38,465 bases of DNA from Oscillospiraceae bacterium (GCA_015065295.1 SVQN01000022.1:1-38465); one strand, 5' to 3'. Shown: positions 1 to 8,289, numbered from the stretch's first letter. Numbers and translations: made by a program. The notes: generated by a model not told the origin, from the letters alone.

Positions 1-3
1 TCC

Positions 4-1101
4 ATGAACGATTATAGCACAATTCAAAGAATAATACAAGAGGTAATCAGCGAAAAAGAAGTTCGTGAAATTACAGAAATGTGTGGCTATAAAGATACCG
101 GACGAAAATTGACGGTATATCATTTCTTTCAGTACCTTCTTGGAGCAGCGATCATGGAAGTGAGCAGCTATCGGGAACTCTGCTGCCTGAAAAACCTCCT
201 CGGTCTGCCCGAAATCAATTACTCCACGTTCAGCAAAAAAGCAGCGGAAATTCCGTTTGAAATCTATGCCGAAGTCTGCCGACGGGTTCTGTCACGCCTG
301 AACCGTCAAAAACGGAGGGCTCTGAATCCCCAATTCCAGCGGATTCTTTCTGTCGTGGATTCGACACGAATCATTGAAAAAGACAATCGGTTCCAATGGG
401 CAATGTATCGGGAGGACCAGAGCGGTGTGAAGTTCCATGTCTCCTTTCAGCCGGATACCGGAATGCCGACGATGGTAATTCCGACGGAGATCAACACCGG
501 AGATTCCACGATGCTGGAAAAACATTATGACCGTGAAGTCTGTCTTCTTGCAGACCGTGGGTATCTCAATGTTGCGAAAATGTGCCTTATGGACGAAACG
601 GGACAGGAATTTGCGATCCGTATCCGAAATGATATGAAATTGAACAAATGCATCCCATTTCCGAATCTGTTTCCGGAGGAAAGCAAGGAGTATACGGATG
701 TTCTATGCTGTATCGGAAACGACCATTCGATTCCCGCACACTGCCGGAAACATCAGTTCCGTGTTGTGTCTTTTCAGGATACCAAAGGAGAAGGAGTGCG
801 GATTTGCACCAACATTCAGGATCTTTCCGGACGGGAAATTGCTGCTTTGTATAAACTCCGCTGGAAAATCGAAACATTTTTCAGAGAACTGAAGCAGAAT
901 TTTACAATCAAGAAGATGTTCGGTTCCTCGAAAAACGCTGTTTTTTCACAGGGACTTATTGCGTTTATCGCTTACGCTTTTCTGTATGATTGCTATACAT
1001 CGAAGAAGGTTATTTTTTCTGAGAAAACATGCAGGTACTATACTTTTCTTCATTTCCTGCGCTCTTTACGCTACTTTTGTCCGGGTGTTCGACTTTTTTA
1101 A
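4..1101 (+). CDS. IS4-type DDE transposase
   Basis: The 365-residue protein is a transposase of the IS4 group, which cuts and joins the ends of its insertion sequence. The RNase H-like catalytic core is visible: first Asp in VVDST (D119), second Asp in LADRGY (D184), and Glu in the signature Y283-x2-R286-x3-E290-x6-K297, which has the exact spacing of the IS4 YREK motif. The length fits the family (about 350-450). The frame opens three bases into the window, so the ribosome binding site and the left inverted repeat lie outside and completeness of the N-terminus cannot be proved. The stop is at 1099-1101. No matching terminal inverted repeat can be assigned on the right, because its partner is not visible. 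The gene is intact by reading frame; whether the element is active is unknown. Confidence 0.9.
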   Translation: MNDYSTIQRIIQEVISEKEVREITEMCGYKDTGRKLTVYHFFQYLLGAAIMEVSSYRELCCLKNLLGLPEINYSTFSKKAAEIPFEIYAEVCRRVLSRLNRQKRRALNPQFQRILSVVDSTRIIEKDNRFQWAMYREDQSGVKFHVSFQPDTGMPTMVIPTEINTGDSTMLEKHYDREVCLLADRGYLNVAKMCLMDETGQEFAIRIRNDMKLNKCIPFPNLFPEESKEYTDVLCCIGNDHSIPAHCRKHQFRVVSFQDTKGEGVRICTNIQDLSGREIAALYKLRWKIETFFRELKQNFTIKKMFGSSKNAVFSQGLIAFIAYAFLYDCYTSKKVIFSEKTCRYYTFLHFLRSLRYFCPGVRLF

Positions 1102-1126
1102 CTTTTTGTGAATATTCAACACACAT

Positions 1127-1147
1127 GACGGGGGCGCCGCTCCCTAC
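1127..1147 (+). repeat. Half of a GTAGGG/CCCTAC hairpin element
   Basis: These 21 bases are identical to the right inner arm of the hairpin element at 24426-24632 (24577-24597). No complementary left arm lies upstream; instead the IS4 transposase gene ends 26 bases before it. It is probably a remnant left by insertion or deletion. The rest of 1102-1246 holds nothing I recognise. Confidence 0.6.
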
Positions 1148-1246
1148 GAGTACAGCTTTCCCTTTTGTTCATCCATCGGACTTACGTTTTTATTGCCGCA
1201 CTTCCAAAATATAAGCCTCACTACACCCCGCCGTTGAACTGCTCTC

Positions 1247-1275
1247 TTGCAATTCCCGCAAAAATCCGGTATACT
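1247..1275 (+). promoter_or_regulatory. Promoter of the HTH regulator gene
   Basis: TTGCAA (1247-1252) and TATACT (1270-1275) are separated by 17 bases, a good sigma-A type promoter 48 bases before the ATG at 1324. Confidence 0.6.
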
Positions 1276-1323
1276 GTTCCCAACAGAACCGGTTTTGAAT
1301 CTTACAAAAACGAGGTATCCCCC

Positions 1324-2418
1324 ATGACGATCGGTCAGCGCATCAAACAGCTCCGCCGCGAACGCGACATCACGCAGGAACAGCTCGCCGAATACCTGAA
1401 TCTCTCCGCATCCGCCGTTTCCCAGTGGGAATGCGGGCGCGTTCTTCCCGATATTTCCCAGCTTCCGCTGCTCGCCAATCTGTTCGAAGTCAGCGCGGAT
1501 GTTCTTCTCGGCATCGACGTGGACAGCAAGGCGCAGAAAATTGACGAAATCTATCAGAATGCTCTCATAATCTCGCAGGAAGGCCGCCGGTACGAAGCAA
1601 TCGACCTCCTCCGCGACGGTCTGCGGCAGTTCCCCGACAGCTTCAAGCTGATGGAATTTCTCGTCGCCGAACTCCGCGCACGTCCGCCGAAGGACGGCGA
1701 AGGTGCGGAAGAACTCGCCGCATACCGCCGCCAGATGGAGACGTATCTCGACAAAATCCTCGCCGGATGTACCGACGACGCCATCCGCGCGAGAGCTGTC
1801 GAAGCAGCGTGCTTTCTCTATCCCGAAATCGGACGGTACGACGATGCCGTGAAGCTCGCCGAAAGTATCCCCGAAGGATTCACGCGCCGGGAAATGCTGT
1901 GCATTCTCTATTCCGGGACGAAGCAGTACGAAACCAAGCGGGACGACATTCTCTCCAAATTCACCAACTCGATCGGTGATCTTACCGACCTCGCCGAAAG
2001 CAGGCACGACGACGGGACGGATGTCTTCACGGACGACGAAAAACTGCGGATCTACGAAAAGCAGATCGCTATGTTCGCGCTGTACTTCGACGACGGACGG
2101 TATCTCTATCACGCGCAGTACCCGAAAATCGCCCATCTCGCCTCCGCGGACATTTACGCGAAACGCGGCGACCATGAACAGACCCTCTCTCACCTCGAAA
2201 AAGCGGCAGAATTTGCGGTCGAATTCGTCACAATGAAGGAGGACGACGTTCTCACGTCCCTTCTCGCGCGCGGCATTCCGGACGGCGGCGCATGGCAGGA
2301 AGAACACAATCAGGCGCAGTGGATGCTGGAAACCTGCGCGCATCCCCGCTATGATTTCGTCCGCGGCGACGAACGCTTCCGGCATCTCGTGGAAAAGTTA
2401 AAACTTTACGCCAAATAA
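1324..2418 (+). CDS. XRE-family regulator with helical repeat C-terminal region
   Basis: The 364-residue cytosolic protein starts with a Cro/C1-type helix-turn-helix (residues about 4-60) of the usual plan, with the recognition helix around ASAVSQWECG and the dimer-side segment PLLANLFEVSADVLLG. The remaining 300 residues are alpha-helical with repeated paired helices that look TPR-like (for example the segments beginning YEAIDLLRDGLRQFP and HEQTLSHLEKAAEF). Such fusions are common in Firmicutes as regulators whose helical part senses a partner or peptide; that role is an inference here. ATG 1324 was chosen because GAGG lies upstream at about 1310 and a promoter at 1247-1275. The in-frame extension back to 1165 is intergenic sequence overlapping that promoter. 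The gene ends 60 bases before the NUDIX gene and is separated from it by a terminator that also contains a promoter. Confidence 0.85.
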   Translation: MTIGQRIKQLRRERDITQEQLAEYLNLSASAVSQWECGRVLPDISQLPLLANLFEVSADVLLGIDVDSKAQKIDEIYQNALIISQEGRRYEAIDLLRDGLRQFPDSFKLMEFLVAELRARPPKDGEGAEELAAYRRQMETYLDKILAGCTDDAIRARAVEAACFLYPEIGRYDDAVKLAESIPEGFTRREMLCILYSGTKQYETKRDDILSKFTNSIGDLTDLAESRHDDGTDVFTDDEKLRIYEKQIAMFALYFDDGRYLYHAQYPKIAHLASADIYAKRGDHEQTLSHLEKAAEFAVEFVTMKEDDVLTSLLARGIPDGGAWQEEHNQAQWMLETCAHPRYDFVRGDERFRHLVEKLKLYAK

Positions 2419-2421
2419 AAA

Positions 2422-2450
2422 TTGACAAAGGCTCCGTTTCGTTTTATAAT
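2422..2450 (+). promoter_or_regulatory. Consensus promoter of the NUDIX gene
   Basis: TTGACA (2422-2427), a 17-base spacer and TATAAT (2445-2450) match the sigma-A consensus perfectly. The -10 hexamer lies inside the loop of the hairpin at 2431-2471. Confidence 0.85.
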
Positions 2451-2476
2451 GAAGAAAAAACGAAACGGAGCTTTTC
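2431..2476 (+). terminator. Terminator hairpin enclosing a promoter
   Basis: GCTCCGTTTCG (2431-2441) is perfectly complementary to CGAAACGGAGC (2461-2471), and TTTTCT follows. On transcripts arriving from the HTH gene this forms a hairpin with a T-tract. Transcripts that begin at the promoter in the loop lack the left arm and keep GGAG free as ribosome binding site. Confidence 0.65.
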
Positions 2477-2478
2477 TC

Positions 2479-3018
2479 ATGAACCTGATCGAAAAACAGA
2501 CCGCATCCGACCTCCTCTACGACGGCAAGGTCGTCACGCTGTACAAGGACACTGTCGAACTTCCCGACGGCGCGTCCGCCATCCGCGAATATGTCAAACA
2601 CATCGGCGCGGTATGCGTCGTTCCCGTAACCGACGACGGCGAGGTAATCCTCGAACGCCAGTACCGCTACGCCGTCGGTGAAATTTTAGTGGAAATCCCC
2701 GCCGGAAAGCTCGATTTTCCGGGTGAAAACTGGGAATCCGCCGCCCGCCGCGAACTCCGGGAAGAAACCGGCGCGGAAGCACGCGAACTGATCGACCTCG
2801 GCGACTACTACGGCTCCCCCGCGATCATGGGCGAGCGCATCCGGATGTTCCTCGCGCGCGGACTGACGTTCACAAACCAGCACCTCGACGACGACGAATT
2901 TCTGGAAGTCTTCCGTCTTCCGCTGGACGAAGCGGTACGGCAGATCATGGCGGGCGAAATCCCGGACGGAAAAACGCAGGCAGGGATTCTCCGCGCAGCG
3001 ATGATGCTGAAGAAATAA
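2479..3018 (+). CDS. NUDIX hydrolase, ADP-ribose pyrophosphatase type
   Basis: The 179-residue enzyme probably hydrolyses ADP-ribose or related nucleoside diphosphate compounds to a nucleoside monophosphate and a phosphorylated sugar. The NUDIX box is clear in the middle of the protein: AGKLDFPGE followed by the exact RELREETG core, the Mg2+-binding helix. One extra residue (F) sits between the conserved Gly and the first conserved Glu compared with the strict G-x5-E spacing. The N-terminal strand pairs and the segment EFLEVFRLPLDEA near the C-terminus fit the ADP-ribose pyrophosphatase branch. ATG 2479 is chosen because CGGAG precedes it at 2466-2470 and a consensus promoter lies upstream; the open frame to 2422 overlaps that promoter. 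The sugar isomerase-like gene follows after 22 bases and probably shares the transcript. The precise substrate is not determined. Confidence 0.88.
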   Translation: MNLIEKQTASDLLYDGKVVTLYKDTVELPDGASAIREYVKHIGAVCVVPVTDDGEVILERQYRYAVGEILVEIPAGKLDFPGENWESAARRELREETGAEARELIDLGDYYGSPAIMGERIRMFLARGLTFTNQHLDDDEFLEVFRLPLDEAVRQIMAGEIPDGKTQAGILRAAMMLKK

Positions 3019-3040
3019 CCATACAGAAAGGATACACGTC

Positions 3041-3886
3041 ATGAAAATCGGAATCACCAGCGGCTCATTCGGCTATCTTCCCCTTGAAAAACGCTATCTC
3101 CGCATCCGCGAACTGGGCTACGACGCGGTCGATCAGGATCTTGCCGACACGAAGGCACCGTATTATCGGGATGCCGCCGCGATGGAAGAACACTGCAAAG
3201 CCGTCCGCGCGGCCGCTGAAGCCGCAGGTCTGGAAATATCGCAGGTTCACGGGCCGTGGCCGACGGACGACACGACCGCCGAAAACCGTGCGGAAACGCT
3301 CGGCAATATGCGTCTTGCGGTCTACGGCTGTCACTGTCTGGGATCGCCGTATCTCATCATCCACCCGCAGATGCCCTACGGCTGGGGTCAGGAAGAAGAC
3401 GCAGACTTTGCCCTCTCGCTGACCGTCGAACTCATGAAAGCCCTCATGCCGGACTGCGAGAAGTACGGCGTGACGCTCTGTCTCGAAAACATGCCGATGA
3501 CGGCGCACCGCATCTCGACGATGGACAGAATCGCGGAAGCGGTCGCGCTGGTCAATCACCCGAACGCGGGCATCTGTCTGGACACCGGTCACACAAACGT
3601 CTACGGTCACGATCTCGGCGACGCCGTCCGCACTGCCGGAACGTATCTCCGCACCCTGCACGTTCACGACAACGACGGGCGCGCCGACCGTCACCAGCTC
3701 CCCTATCTCGGCACGTCCGACTGGTCTTCGTTTACTGCTGCTCTCGCGGAAACGGGCTTCGGCGGTGTACTGTCCCTCGAAACCGGCGGTGTATCCAACA
3801 GACGGATGCCCGTCTCTGTCCGCGATGCTGCCGACCGGCTGACTGCTGCCGTGGCGAAGGCTTTGGCAGAACAGGCTACAAAATAA
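3041..3886 (+). CDS. Sugar phosphate isomerase/epimerase-like TIM barrel protein
   Basis: The 281-residue protein belongs to the xylose isomerase-like TIM barrel superfamily, which interconverts ketoses, inosose-type compounds or related sugars using a divalent metal. Metal-ligand positions typical of the fold are visible: Glu in CLENMP, Asp-x-x-His in CLDTGH, His-x-His in LHVHDN, and Glu in LSLETGG near the C-terminus. The start MKIGITSGSFG is typical and AGAAAGGAT lies just upstream. It follows the NUDIX gene by 22 bases in the same direction, so the two are likely co-transcribed. Superfamily membership is firm, but the substrate cannot be inferred because neighbours give no clear sugar pathway. 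No terminator is seen before the palindromic element at 3900. Confidence 0.8.
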   Translation: MKIGITSGSFGYLPLEKRYLRIRELGYDAVDQDLADTKAPYYRDAAAMEEHCKAVRAAAEAAGLEISQVHGPWPTDDTTAENRAETLGNMRLAVYGCHCLGSPYLIIHPQMPYGWGQEEDADFALSLTVELMKALMPDCEKYGVTLCLENMPMTAHRISTMDRIAEAVALVNHPNAGICLDTGHTNVYGHDLGDAVRTAGTYLRTLHVHDNDGRADRHQLPYLGTSDWSSFTAALAETGFGGVLSLETGGVSNRRMPVSVRDAADRLTAAVAKALAEQATK

Positions 3887-3899
3887 ATAGCGTGCGGAT

Positions 3900-4581
3900 T
3901 TCTTGGGGAGAACCTTTTTGAGGAAAAGGTTCTCCCCAAACCCCTCTCCAAAACCTTTTTAGGCGGTTGTAGCCGGTTTGTTTGGCTGATAGGATGGGGA
4001 GGGGGAAATGGAAAAACTCCGTGGAGTACGGTTTAAGAGTGTTCGGCCCGTTGACGTGGGGCTGGTTTGAATCTCTTCGAAAATCGTTCTGGGGAAGTCA
4101 GGCTCCGCCAAGACCCTGACTTCCCGCGCCATGCAGAAACTGCATGATACAATACGCCACTTTTGAATTCAGCTACATTTTATTGGTTTTCCGCGCGTCT
4201 TGGCTCGCCCGCCGTCCGCGCTTTGCGTTCGTTTGGTTGGCTGACATACAGTTTTCTTCGAAAAGCACGAACGGCGTCAGCCAAGGAGTGCGGGAGATTC
4301 CTTTATGTAGCTGAATTTTGACGCGACGCACCTCATCACCGTATCCCTTCCGGCAACGGAAGTCAGGGTCTTGGCGGAGCCTGACTTCCCCGTTATAATT
4401 TTCATGGAATTTCAAACCAACATCATGTCAGCGGATGGGATCAACTATATGTCAGCGCAGGCACCCAAGAAAATCCCCCCATAAAACAAAAAATCTGCTG
4501 TACCAAACCGGCTACCGCAGTCCAAAAAGGTTTTGGAAGGGGTTTGGGGAAACCTTTTCCTCAAAAAGGTTTCCCCAAGAA
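3900..4581. mobile_element. Nested palindromic element without cargo (copy 1)
   Basis: About 682 bases are bounded by an inverted repeat: TTCTTGGGGA...ACC hairpin plus tail at 3900-3980 and its complement at 4500-4581. Each end is itself a hairpin (GGGGAGAACC/GGTTCTCCCC at left, GGGGAAACC/GGTTTCCCC at right). Inside lies a second pair of arms (about 4065-4190 and 4300-4425), each carrying a hairpin GGGAAGTCAGG/CCTGACTTCCC (4092-4125 and 4357-4391). The centre is a loop of about 33 bases near 4230-4265. No credible gene lies inside. The element is homologous, in opposite orientation, to 29735-30955, which carries two genes in the loop. No target duplication is obvious. This accounts for the whole gap between the isomerase gene and the next promoter. 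Confidence 0.75.
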
Positions 4582-4593
4582 CCAAACCTCCCC

Positions 4594-4622
4594 TTGAATC
4601 CCCGCGCATTGTGTGCTATAAT
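4594..4622 (+). promoter_or_regulatory. Promoter of the DUF1385-prmC-leuA-cimA-ddl operon
   Basis: TTGAAT (4594-4599), a 17-base spacer and TATAAT (4617-4622) lie 43 bases before the DUF1385 start, just outside the palindromic element. The next plausible promoter in this direction is at 13335. Confidence 0.75.
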
Positions 4623-4664
4623 GTAAGCGGCAAATTATGCACATAGAATCAAGAAGGAAACAAA

Positions 4665-5687
4665 ATGGCAAAAAACAAAGAAAACAAAATCCCGGCGGAT
4701 CCCCGGTGCGGCATCGTCGGCGGACAGGCCGTGCTGGAAGGCGTTATGATGAAGTCCCATGAGCGGTGCAGTCTTGCTGTGCGGATGCCCGACGGGAAGA
4801 TCGCCGTTGACAATTCGATTTTTGTCTCTCTCCGGAAGAAGCATAAGGTCTGCGACCTGCCCATCATCCGCGGATGCGTCAGCATGGTCGAACAGCTCAA
4901 ACTCAGTATGGATATGCTCACCAAGTCCGCCGAAATGCAGGGCGTTGACCTCGACGAGCCCGAAACCAAATTCGAAAAGTGGCTCCTCGAAAAGTGCGGC
5001 GATAAGCTCATGCCCATCATTTCCGCCATCGGCATGGTGCTCGGTCTTGCGCTCGGCGTCGGACTCTTCCTCCTGCTCCCCACCTTCGGCGCAAAGGGTC
5101 TCGACTTCCTCACCGGCGGCTTCATCGGCAAGTATGCCCTGCTCCGCTCCTTCGTGGAAGGCCTCATCCGCATGGCTCTCTTCGTCGGCTACGTCTGGGG
5201 CGTATCGTTCATGCCCGATATCCGGCGTACCTACGAGTACCACGGCGCGGAACATAAATCCGTCGCCTGCTTTGAAGCCGGAATGGAGCTGACCCCCGAA
5301 AACGCGCGGAAATGCACCAGATTCCATCCCCGCTGCGGTACCAGCTTCATTTTCGTCATGCTCATTCTCTCCATCGTCATCAACTCGTTCCTGACATGGG
5401 ACAACGTCTGGATCCGCTTCGGCTCCAAAATTCTGATCCTTCCCCTCATCGTCGGCCTCGGCTACGAATTCATCCGCTACGCCGGCGGTCATTCCAATCC
5501 CTTTACCAAAATCGTCTCCGCTCCCGGCCTGTGGATGCAGCGCATCACCACCCGTGAACCCGACGACAGCCAGCTCGAAGTGGCACTTCTTGCGCTGAAA
5601 ACCGCCATCCCCGACGAATTCGGCAGCCTCTGGAACGAATCCGCTGCCAATGCCGAATCCGACAAAACCGAGGACAAGCCGGAATGA
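4665..5687 (+). CDS. DUF1385 family membrane protein
   Basis: The 340-residue protein matches the DUF1385 family, predicted metal-dependent-looking membrane proteins of unknown function that commonly sit next to prmC in Firmicutes. Visible family features are the N-terminal GIVGGQAVLEGVMM segment, the EYHGAEHK motif (H193, E196, H197), and the FHPRCGTSF segment. At least four hydrophobic stretches are seen: around residues 115-145 (ISAIGMVLGLALGVGLFLLL), 165-185, 225-245 and 250-270. The C-terminal tail is acidic and hydrophilic. ATG 4665 follows AGAAGGAA. The stop overlaps the prmC start by four bases (ATGA), which suggests translational coupling. It is the first gene of the operon behind the promoter at 4594. 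The biochemical role is unknown. Confidence 0.85.
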   Translation: MAKNKENKIPADPRCGIVGGQAVLEGVMMKSHERCSLAVRMPDGKIAVDNSIFVSLRKKHKVCDLPIIRGCVSMVEQLKLSMDMLTKSAEMQGVDLDEPETKFEKWLLEKCGDKLMPIISAIGMVLGLALGVGLFLLLPTFGAKGLDFLTGGFIGKYALLRSFVEGLIRMALFVGYVWGVSFMPDIRRTYEYHGAEHKSVACFEAGMELTPENARKCTRFHPRCGTSFIFVMLILSIVINSFLTWDNVWIRFGSKILILPLIVGLGYEFIRYAGGHSNPFTKIVSAPGLWMQRITTREPDDSQLEVALLALKTAIPDEFGSLWNESAANAESDKTEDKPE

Positions 5688-6520
5688 CCGTCCTCGATAT
5701 TACCCGCCGTCTAACCGACGCGGGCATTGACCCCGCCGATGCACGGTCGGAAGCCCGCCTTCTCGTTTCGTACGTCACCGGAAAACCCGCGTCGTATCTG
5801 CTGGCCAATCCCATGGAGGATTTCGATTCCCCCGCCCTTGCGGAAGCGGTCGGAAAACGTGCGGAACGCTATCCTCTTCAATATATCATCGGAAAGTGGG
5901 AGTTCTACGGACTCCCCTTTGCCGTAAACGAGCATACCCTCATCCCCCGCCCCGACACCGAGCTGATCGCCGAAGCCGCCATCCGTCATACCCCCGCAAA
6001 CGGCAGGATTCTTGATCTCTGCACCGGCTCCGGCTGCATCGCGGCGGCTATCCTCGCAAACCGGACATCCGCCAACGGCATTGCCGTGGATCTGTACCCC
6101 GAAACGCTCCGTGCGGCAGAGGACAATCTGACCGCGCTCGGTCTGAACGACCGCTGTACATTCGTCTGCGGCGACGCAACCACCGACCTGTTCGACCCGT
6201 CCGTCACCTTCGACGTAATCGTCTCGAACCCGCCATACATAACCGCGGATGAGATGACCGTCCTCGAACCGGAGCTGGCGTACGAACCGGAACACGCTCT
6301 CACCGACGGCGGCGACGGTCTGTCCATCCTCGAAAAAATCATCGAACTTTATAAAAATCACCTCGCGCCGGACGGAGTCATGATTCTCGAACACGGCTGG
6401 AAACAGTCGGACGCCGTCCGCGAAATCGCCGCAAACAACGGCATGACCCACGAAAAAATCATGGACTACGGCAATAACACACGCGGAGCGGTGTTAAAAA
6501 GGCTAATGGCTAAGAACTAA
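5684..6520 (+). CDS. prmC: Peptide chain release factor N5-glutamine methyltransferase
   Basis: The 278-residue enzyme methylates the Gln of the GGQ motif of release factors RF1 and RF2 with S-adenosylmethionine. The N-terminal helical domain is followed by the SAM-binding segment ILDLCTGSGCIA and the catalytic NPPY motif (N182-Y185) that binds the glutamine amide. Length and order fit PrmC well. The start overlaps the DUF1385 stop by four bases. The last codons (KRLMAKN) are encoded by the heptad repeat that begins at 6501, so the natural C-terminus has probably been rewritten by the repeat. No terminator follows; leuA is 101 bases downstream behind the palindrome. Confidence 0.93.
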   Translation: MTVLDITRRLTDAGIDPADARSEARLLVSYVTGKPASYLLANPMEDFDSPALAEAVGKRAERYPLQYIIGKWEFYGLPFAVNEHTLIPRPDTELIAEAAIRHTPANGRILDLCTGSGCIAAAILANRTSANGIAVDLYPETLRAAEDNLTALGLNDRCTFVCGDATTDLFDPSVTFDVIVSNPPYITADEMTVLEPELAYEPEHALTDGGDGLSILEKIIELYKNHLAPDGVMILEHGWKQSDAVREIAANNGMTHEKIMDYGNNTRGAVLKRLMAKN

Positions 6521-6609
6521 TGGTGAATGACTATGCCAGATCGCCCGTCAGCCGACAAACCCCAAATCCAGCCATAGTCATTCACCCTTCACCATTCGTC
6601 CTTAGTCCT
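6501..6609. repeat. Heptad-repeat intergenic palindrome, copy 1
   Basis: The left arm is a run of degenerate 7-mers (GGCTAAT, GGCTAAG, AACTAAT, GGTGAAT, GACTATG) and the right arm is the complementary run (TAGTCAT, TCACCCT, TCACCAT, TCGTCCT, TAGTCCT). The centre carries GTCAGCCGACAAAC (6547-6560). The left arm covers the prmC stop codon. The copies at 8164, 9846 and 11030 share the plan and the central motif. Confidence 0.85.
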
Positions 6610-6621
6610 AAAGGAGTTTTT

Positions 6622-8178
6622 ATGGATCGAACCATTAAATTCTGTGACGTAACCCTGCGCGACGGCGAACAGACACCCGGCGTGCATTTTACCCCGTCCC
6701 AGAAGCTCGACATCGCCAAACGGCTCCGCCGGATGGGAATCGACATCATCGAAGCCGGGTTCCCCGCGTCGTCTGCCGGCGATTTTGACGCCGTTTCCGC
6801 CGTCGCACAGGATATGGCGGACGACGATGCCTGCACGGTCTCCGCGCTTGCCCGCATGACCACCGGCGATATCGACGCCGCCCTCTCCGCCATCGAAACG
6901 GCAAAACGGAAGCGGCTCCATGTCTTCATCGCCACCAGCGACATCCATCTCGAAAACAAGCTCCACATGACCCGCGAACAGGTGCTTGCGCGGATTTATC
7001 AGTGCGTCACCTACGCAAAAAGCAAAAATATCGCCGATGAAATCGAGTTTTCCGCCGAAGATGCCACCCGCACCGACCTCGGATTCCTCTGTCAGGCGGT
7101 CGAATGCGCGGTAAACGCGGGCGCATCAATTATCAATATTCCCGATACCGTCGGCTATACCACCCCGGATGAGTTCACGGATATCCTCCGCGCCATCCGT
7201 CAGGCGGTCAAGGGACGGTACGAACTGTCCGTTCACTGCCACAACGACCTCGGTCTCGCCGCCGCCAACAGCATTGCCGCCGTTCAGGCAGGCGCGACCC
7301 AGATCGAATGCACGATCAACGGCCTCGGCGAACGCGCAGGCAACGCCCCGTTTGAGGAAGTCGTCATGGCACTGACCGTCCGGCACGACGTGATCGGCGC
7401 GTTCCACCGCATCCATACCCGCGAAATCACCGAAACCAGCCGCCTTGTCGCGTCCATTTCGGGCATCCCGATCTCGCCGAACAAAGCCGTCGTCGGTGCA
7501 AACGCCTTCTCCCACGCAAGCGGCATCCACCAGCACGGCGTGATGAACGCCCGCACGACCTACGAAATCATGGACCCCGCCTCCATCGGTCTGAACAGCG
7601 CGGACACCATCGTCCTCGGCAAACTCAGCGGCCGCCATGCCTTCGCGGAACGGGTCAAAGCGATGGGTTATTCCCTCACTCCCGAAGGAATCGACGCGGC
7701 GTTCACCCGATTCAAGGAAATCGCGGACAAAAAGTCCGTCATCACCGACGAAGACGTGCGCGCCATCGTCGGCGAATACCTCGACTCGCTGGAAGGACGG
7801 TATTACCTCTCCACGTTCCAGATTCAGTCGGGCAACCACATCAAGGCGATGGCACTCGTCACGCTGAAAGTCACCGTCGGCGACAGCGAACCGTATGAAG
7901 TCACGGAAGCCGCTCCCGGCGAAGGTCCGATCGACGCGGCGTTCAACGCCATCAAACGCATTGCCGGTGCGGAAAACACGGTTCTCATTTCCTACGGAAT
8001 CACTGCCGTAACGGAAGGCACAGACGCGCTCGGCGAAGCAAGAGTCCGGCTGAAAGCGGAAGATAATTCCGTCTACACCGGCCGCGGCGTATCGACCGAC
8101 GTTATCAAAGCATCCATCAAAGCGTATCTTAATGCAGTAAATAAGTGGACGAACGCAAATAAGAAGACTAAGGACTAA
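6622..8178 (+). CDS. leuA: 2-isopropylmalate synthase
   Basis: The 518-residue enzyme condenses acetyl-CoA with 2-oxoisovalerate, the first step of leucine synthesis. The N-terminal TIM barrel carries the catalytic/metal residues in TLRDGEQTPG (R13, D14) and the metal His pair in HCHND (H205, H207), followed by the GLGERAGNAP loop. The linker contains the HASGIHQHG motif. Residues from about 385 on resemble the C-terminal regulatory domain (LKVTVGDSEP, GEGPIDAAFNAI), so leucine feedback is likely. ATG 6622 is chosen for the AAAGGAG at 6610-6616; the open frame upstream is only translation of the repeat. The tail NKKTKD is encoded by the next repeat. No leuBCD genes are in the window, so the remaining steps are encoded elsewhere. 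The neighbouring paralogue is cimA-like. Confidence 0.9.
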   Translation: MDRTIKFCDVTLRDGEQTPGVHFTPSQKLDIAKRLRRMGIDIIEAGFPASSAGDFDAVSAVAQDMADDDACTVSALARMTTGDIDAALSAIETAKRKRLHVFIATSDIHLENKLHMTREQVLARIYQCVTYAKSKNIADEIEFSAEDATRTDLGFLCQAVECAVNAGASIINIPDTVGYTTPDEFTDILRAIRQAVKGRYELSVHCHNDLGLAAANSIAAVQAGATQIECTINGLGERAGNAPFEEVVMALTVRHDVIGAFHRIHTREITETSRLVASISGIPISPNKAVVGANAFSHASGIHQHGVMNARTTYEIMDPASIGLNSADTIVLGKLSGRHAFAERVKAMGYSLTPEGIDAAFTRFKEIADKKSVITDEDVRAIVGEYLDSLEGRYYLSTFQIQSGNHIKAMALVTLKVTVGDSEPYEVTEAAPGEGPIDAAFNAIKRIAGAENTVLISYGITAVTEGTDALGEARVRLKAEDNSVYTGRGVSTDVIKASIKAYLNAVNKWTNANKKTKD

Positions 8179-8274
8179 GGGTGAATGGTGAAGGACTATA
8201 TCCGAACTTACCGTCAGCCGACAGACTTGAAATTCAGCCCAGTCATTCACCATTCACCTTTAGCCATTAGCCCG
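8164..8274. repeat. Heptad-repeat intergenic palindrome, copy 2
   Basis: Left 7-mers are AAGACTA, AGGACTA, AGGGTGA, ATGGTGA; right 7-mers are TCATTCA, CCATTCA, CCTTTAG, CCATTAG. The central motif GTCAGCCGACAGAC is at 8213-8226. The left arm covers the end and stop codon of leuA, and the right arm reaches to 16 bases before the cimA start. Confidence 0.85.
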
Positions 8275-8289
8275 TATTTTTTTATTGAT

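Noticed and set aside
4173-4415. 80-codon minus-strand frame inside the palindromic element
   Set aside because: It reads through both inverted arms, has no ribosome site, and is not kept in the homologous element at 29735.
6520-6621. N-terminal extension of leuA (and likewise of cimA from 8185)
   Set aside because: The peptide is only a translation of the heptad-repeat palindrome; known family starts lie at 6622 and 8290.
6521-6621. T-box or leucine attenuator upstream of leuA
   Set aside because: The structure is the same palindrome as in three other gaps, including one before ddl; no leader peptide with Leu codons or T-box sequence is seen.
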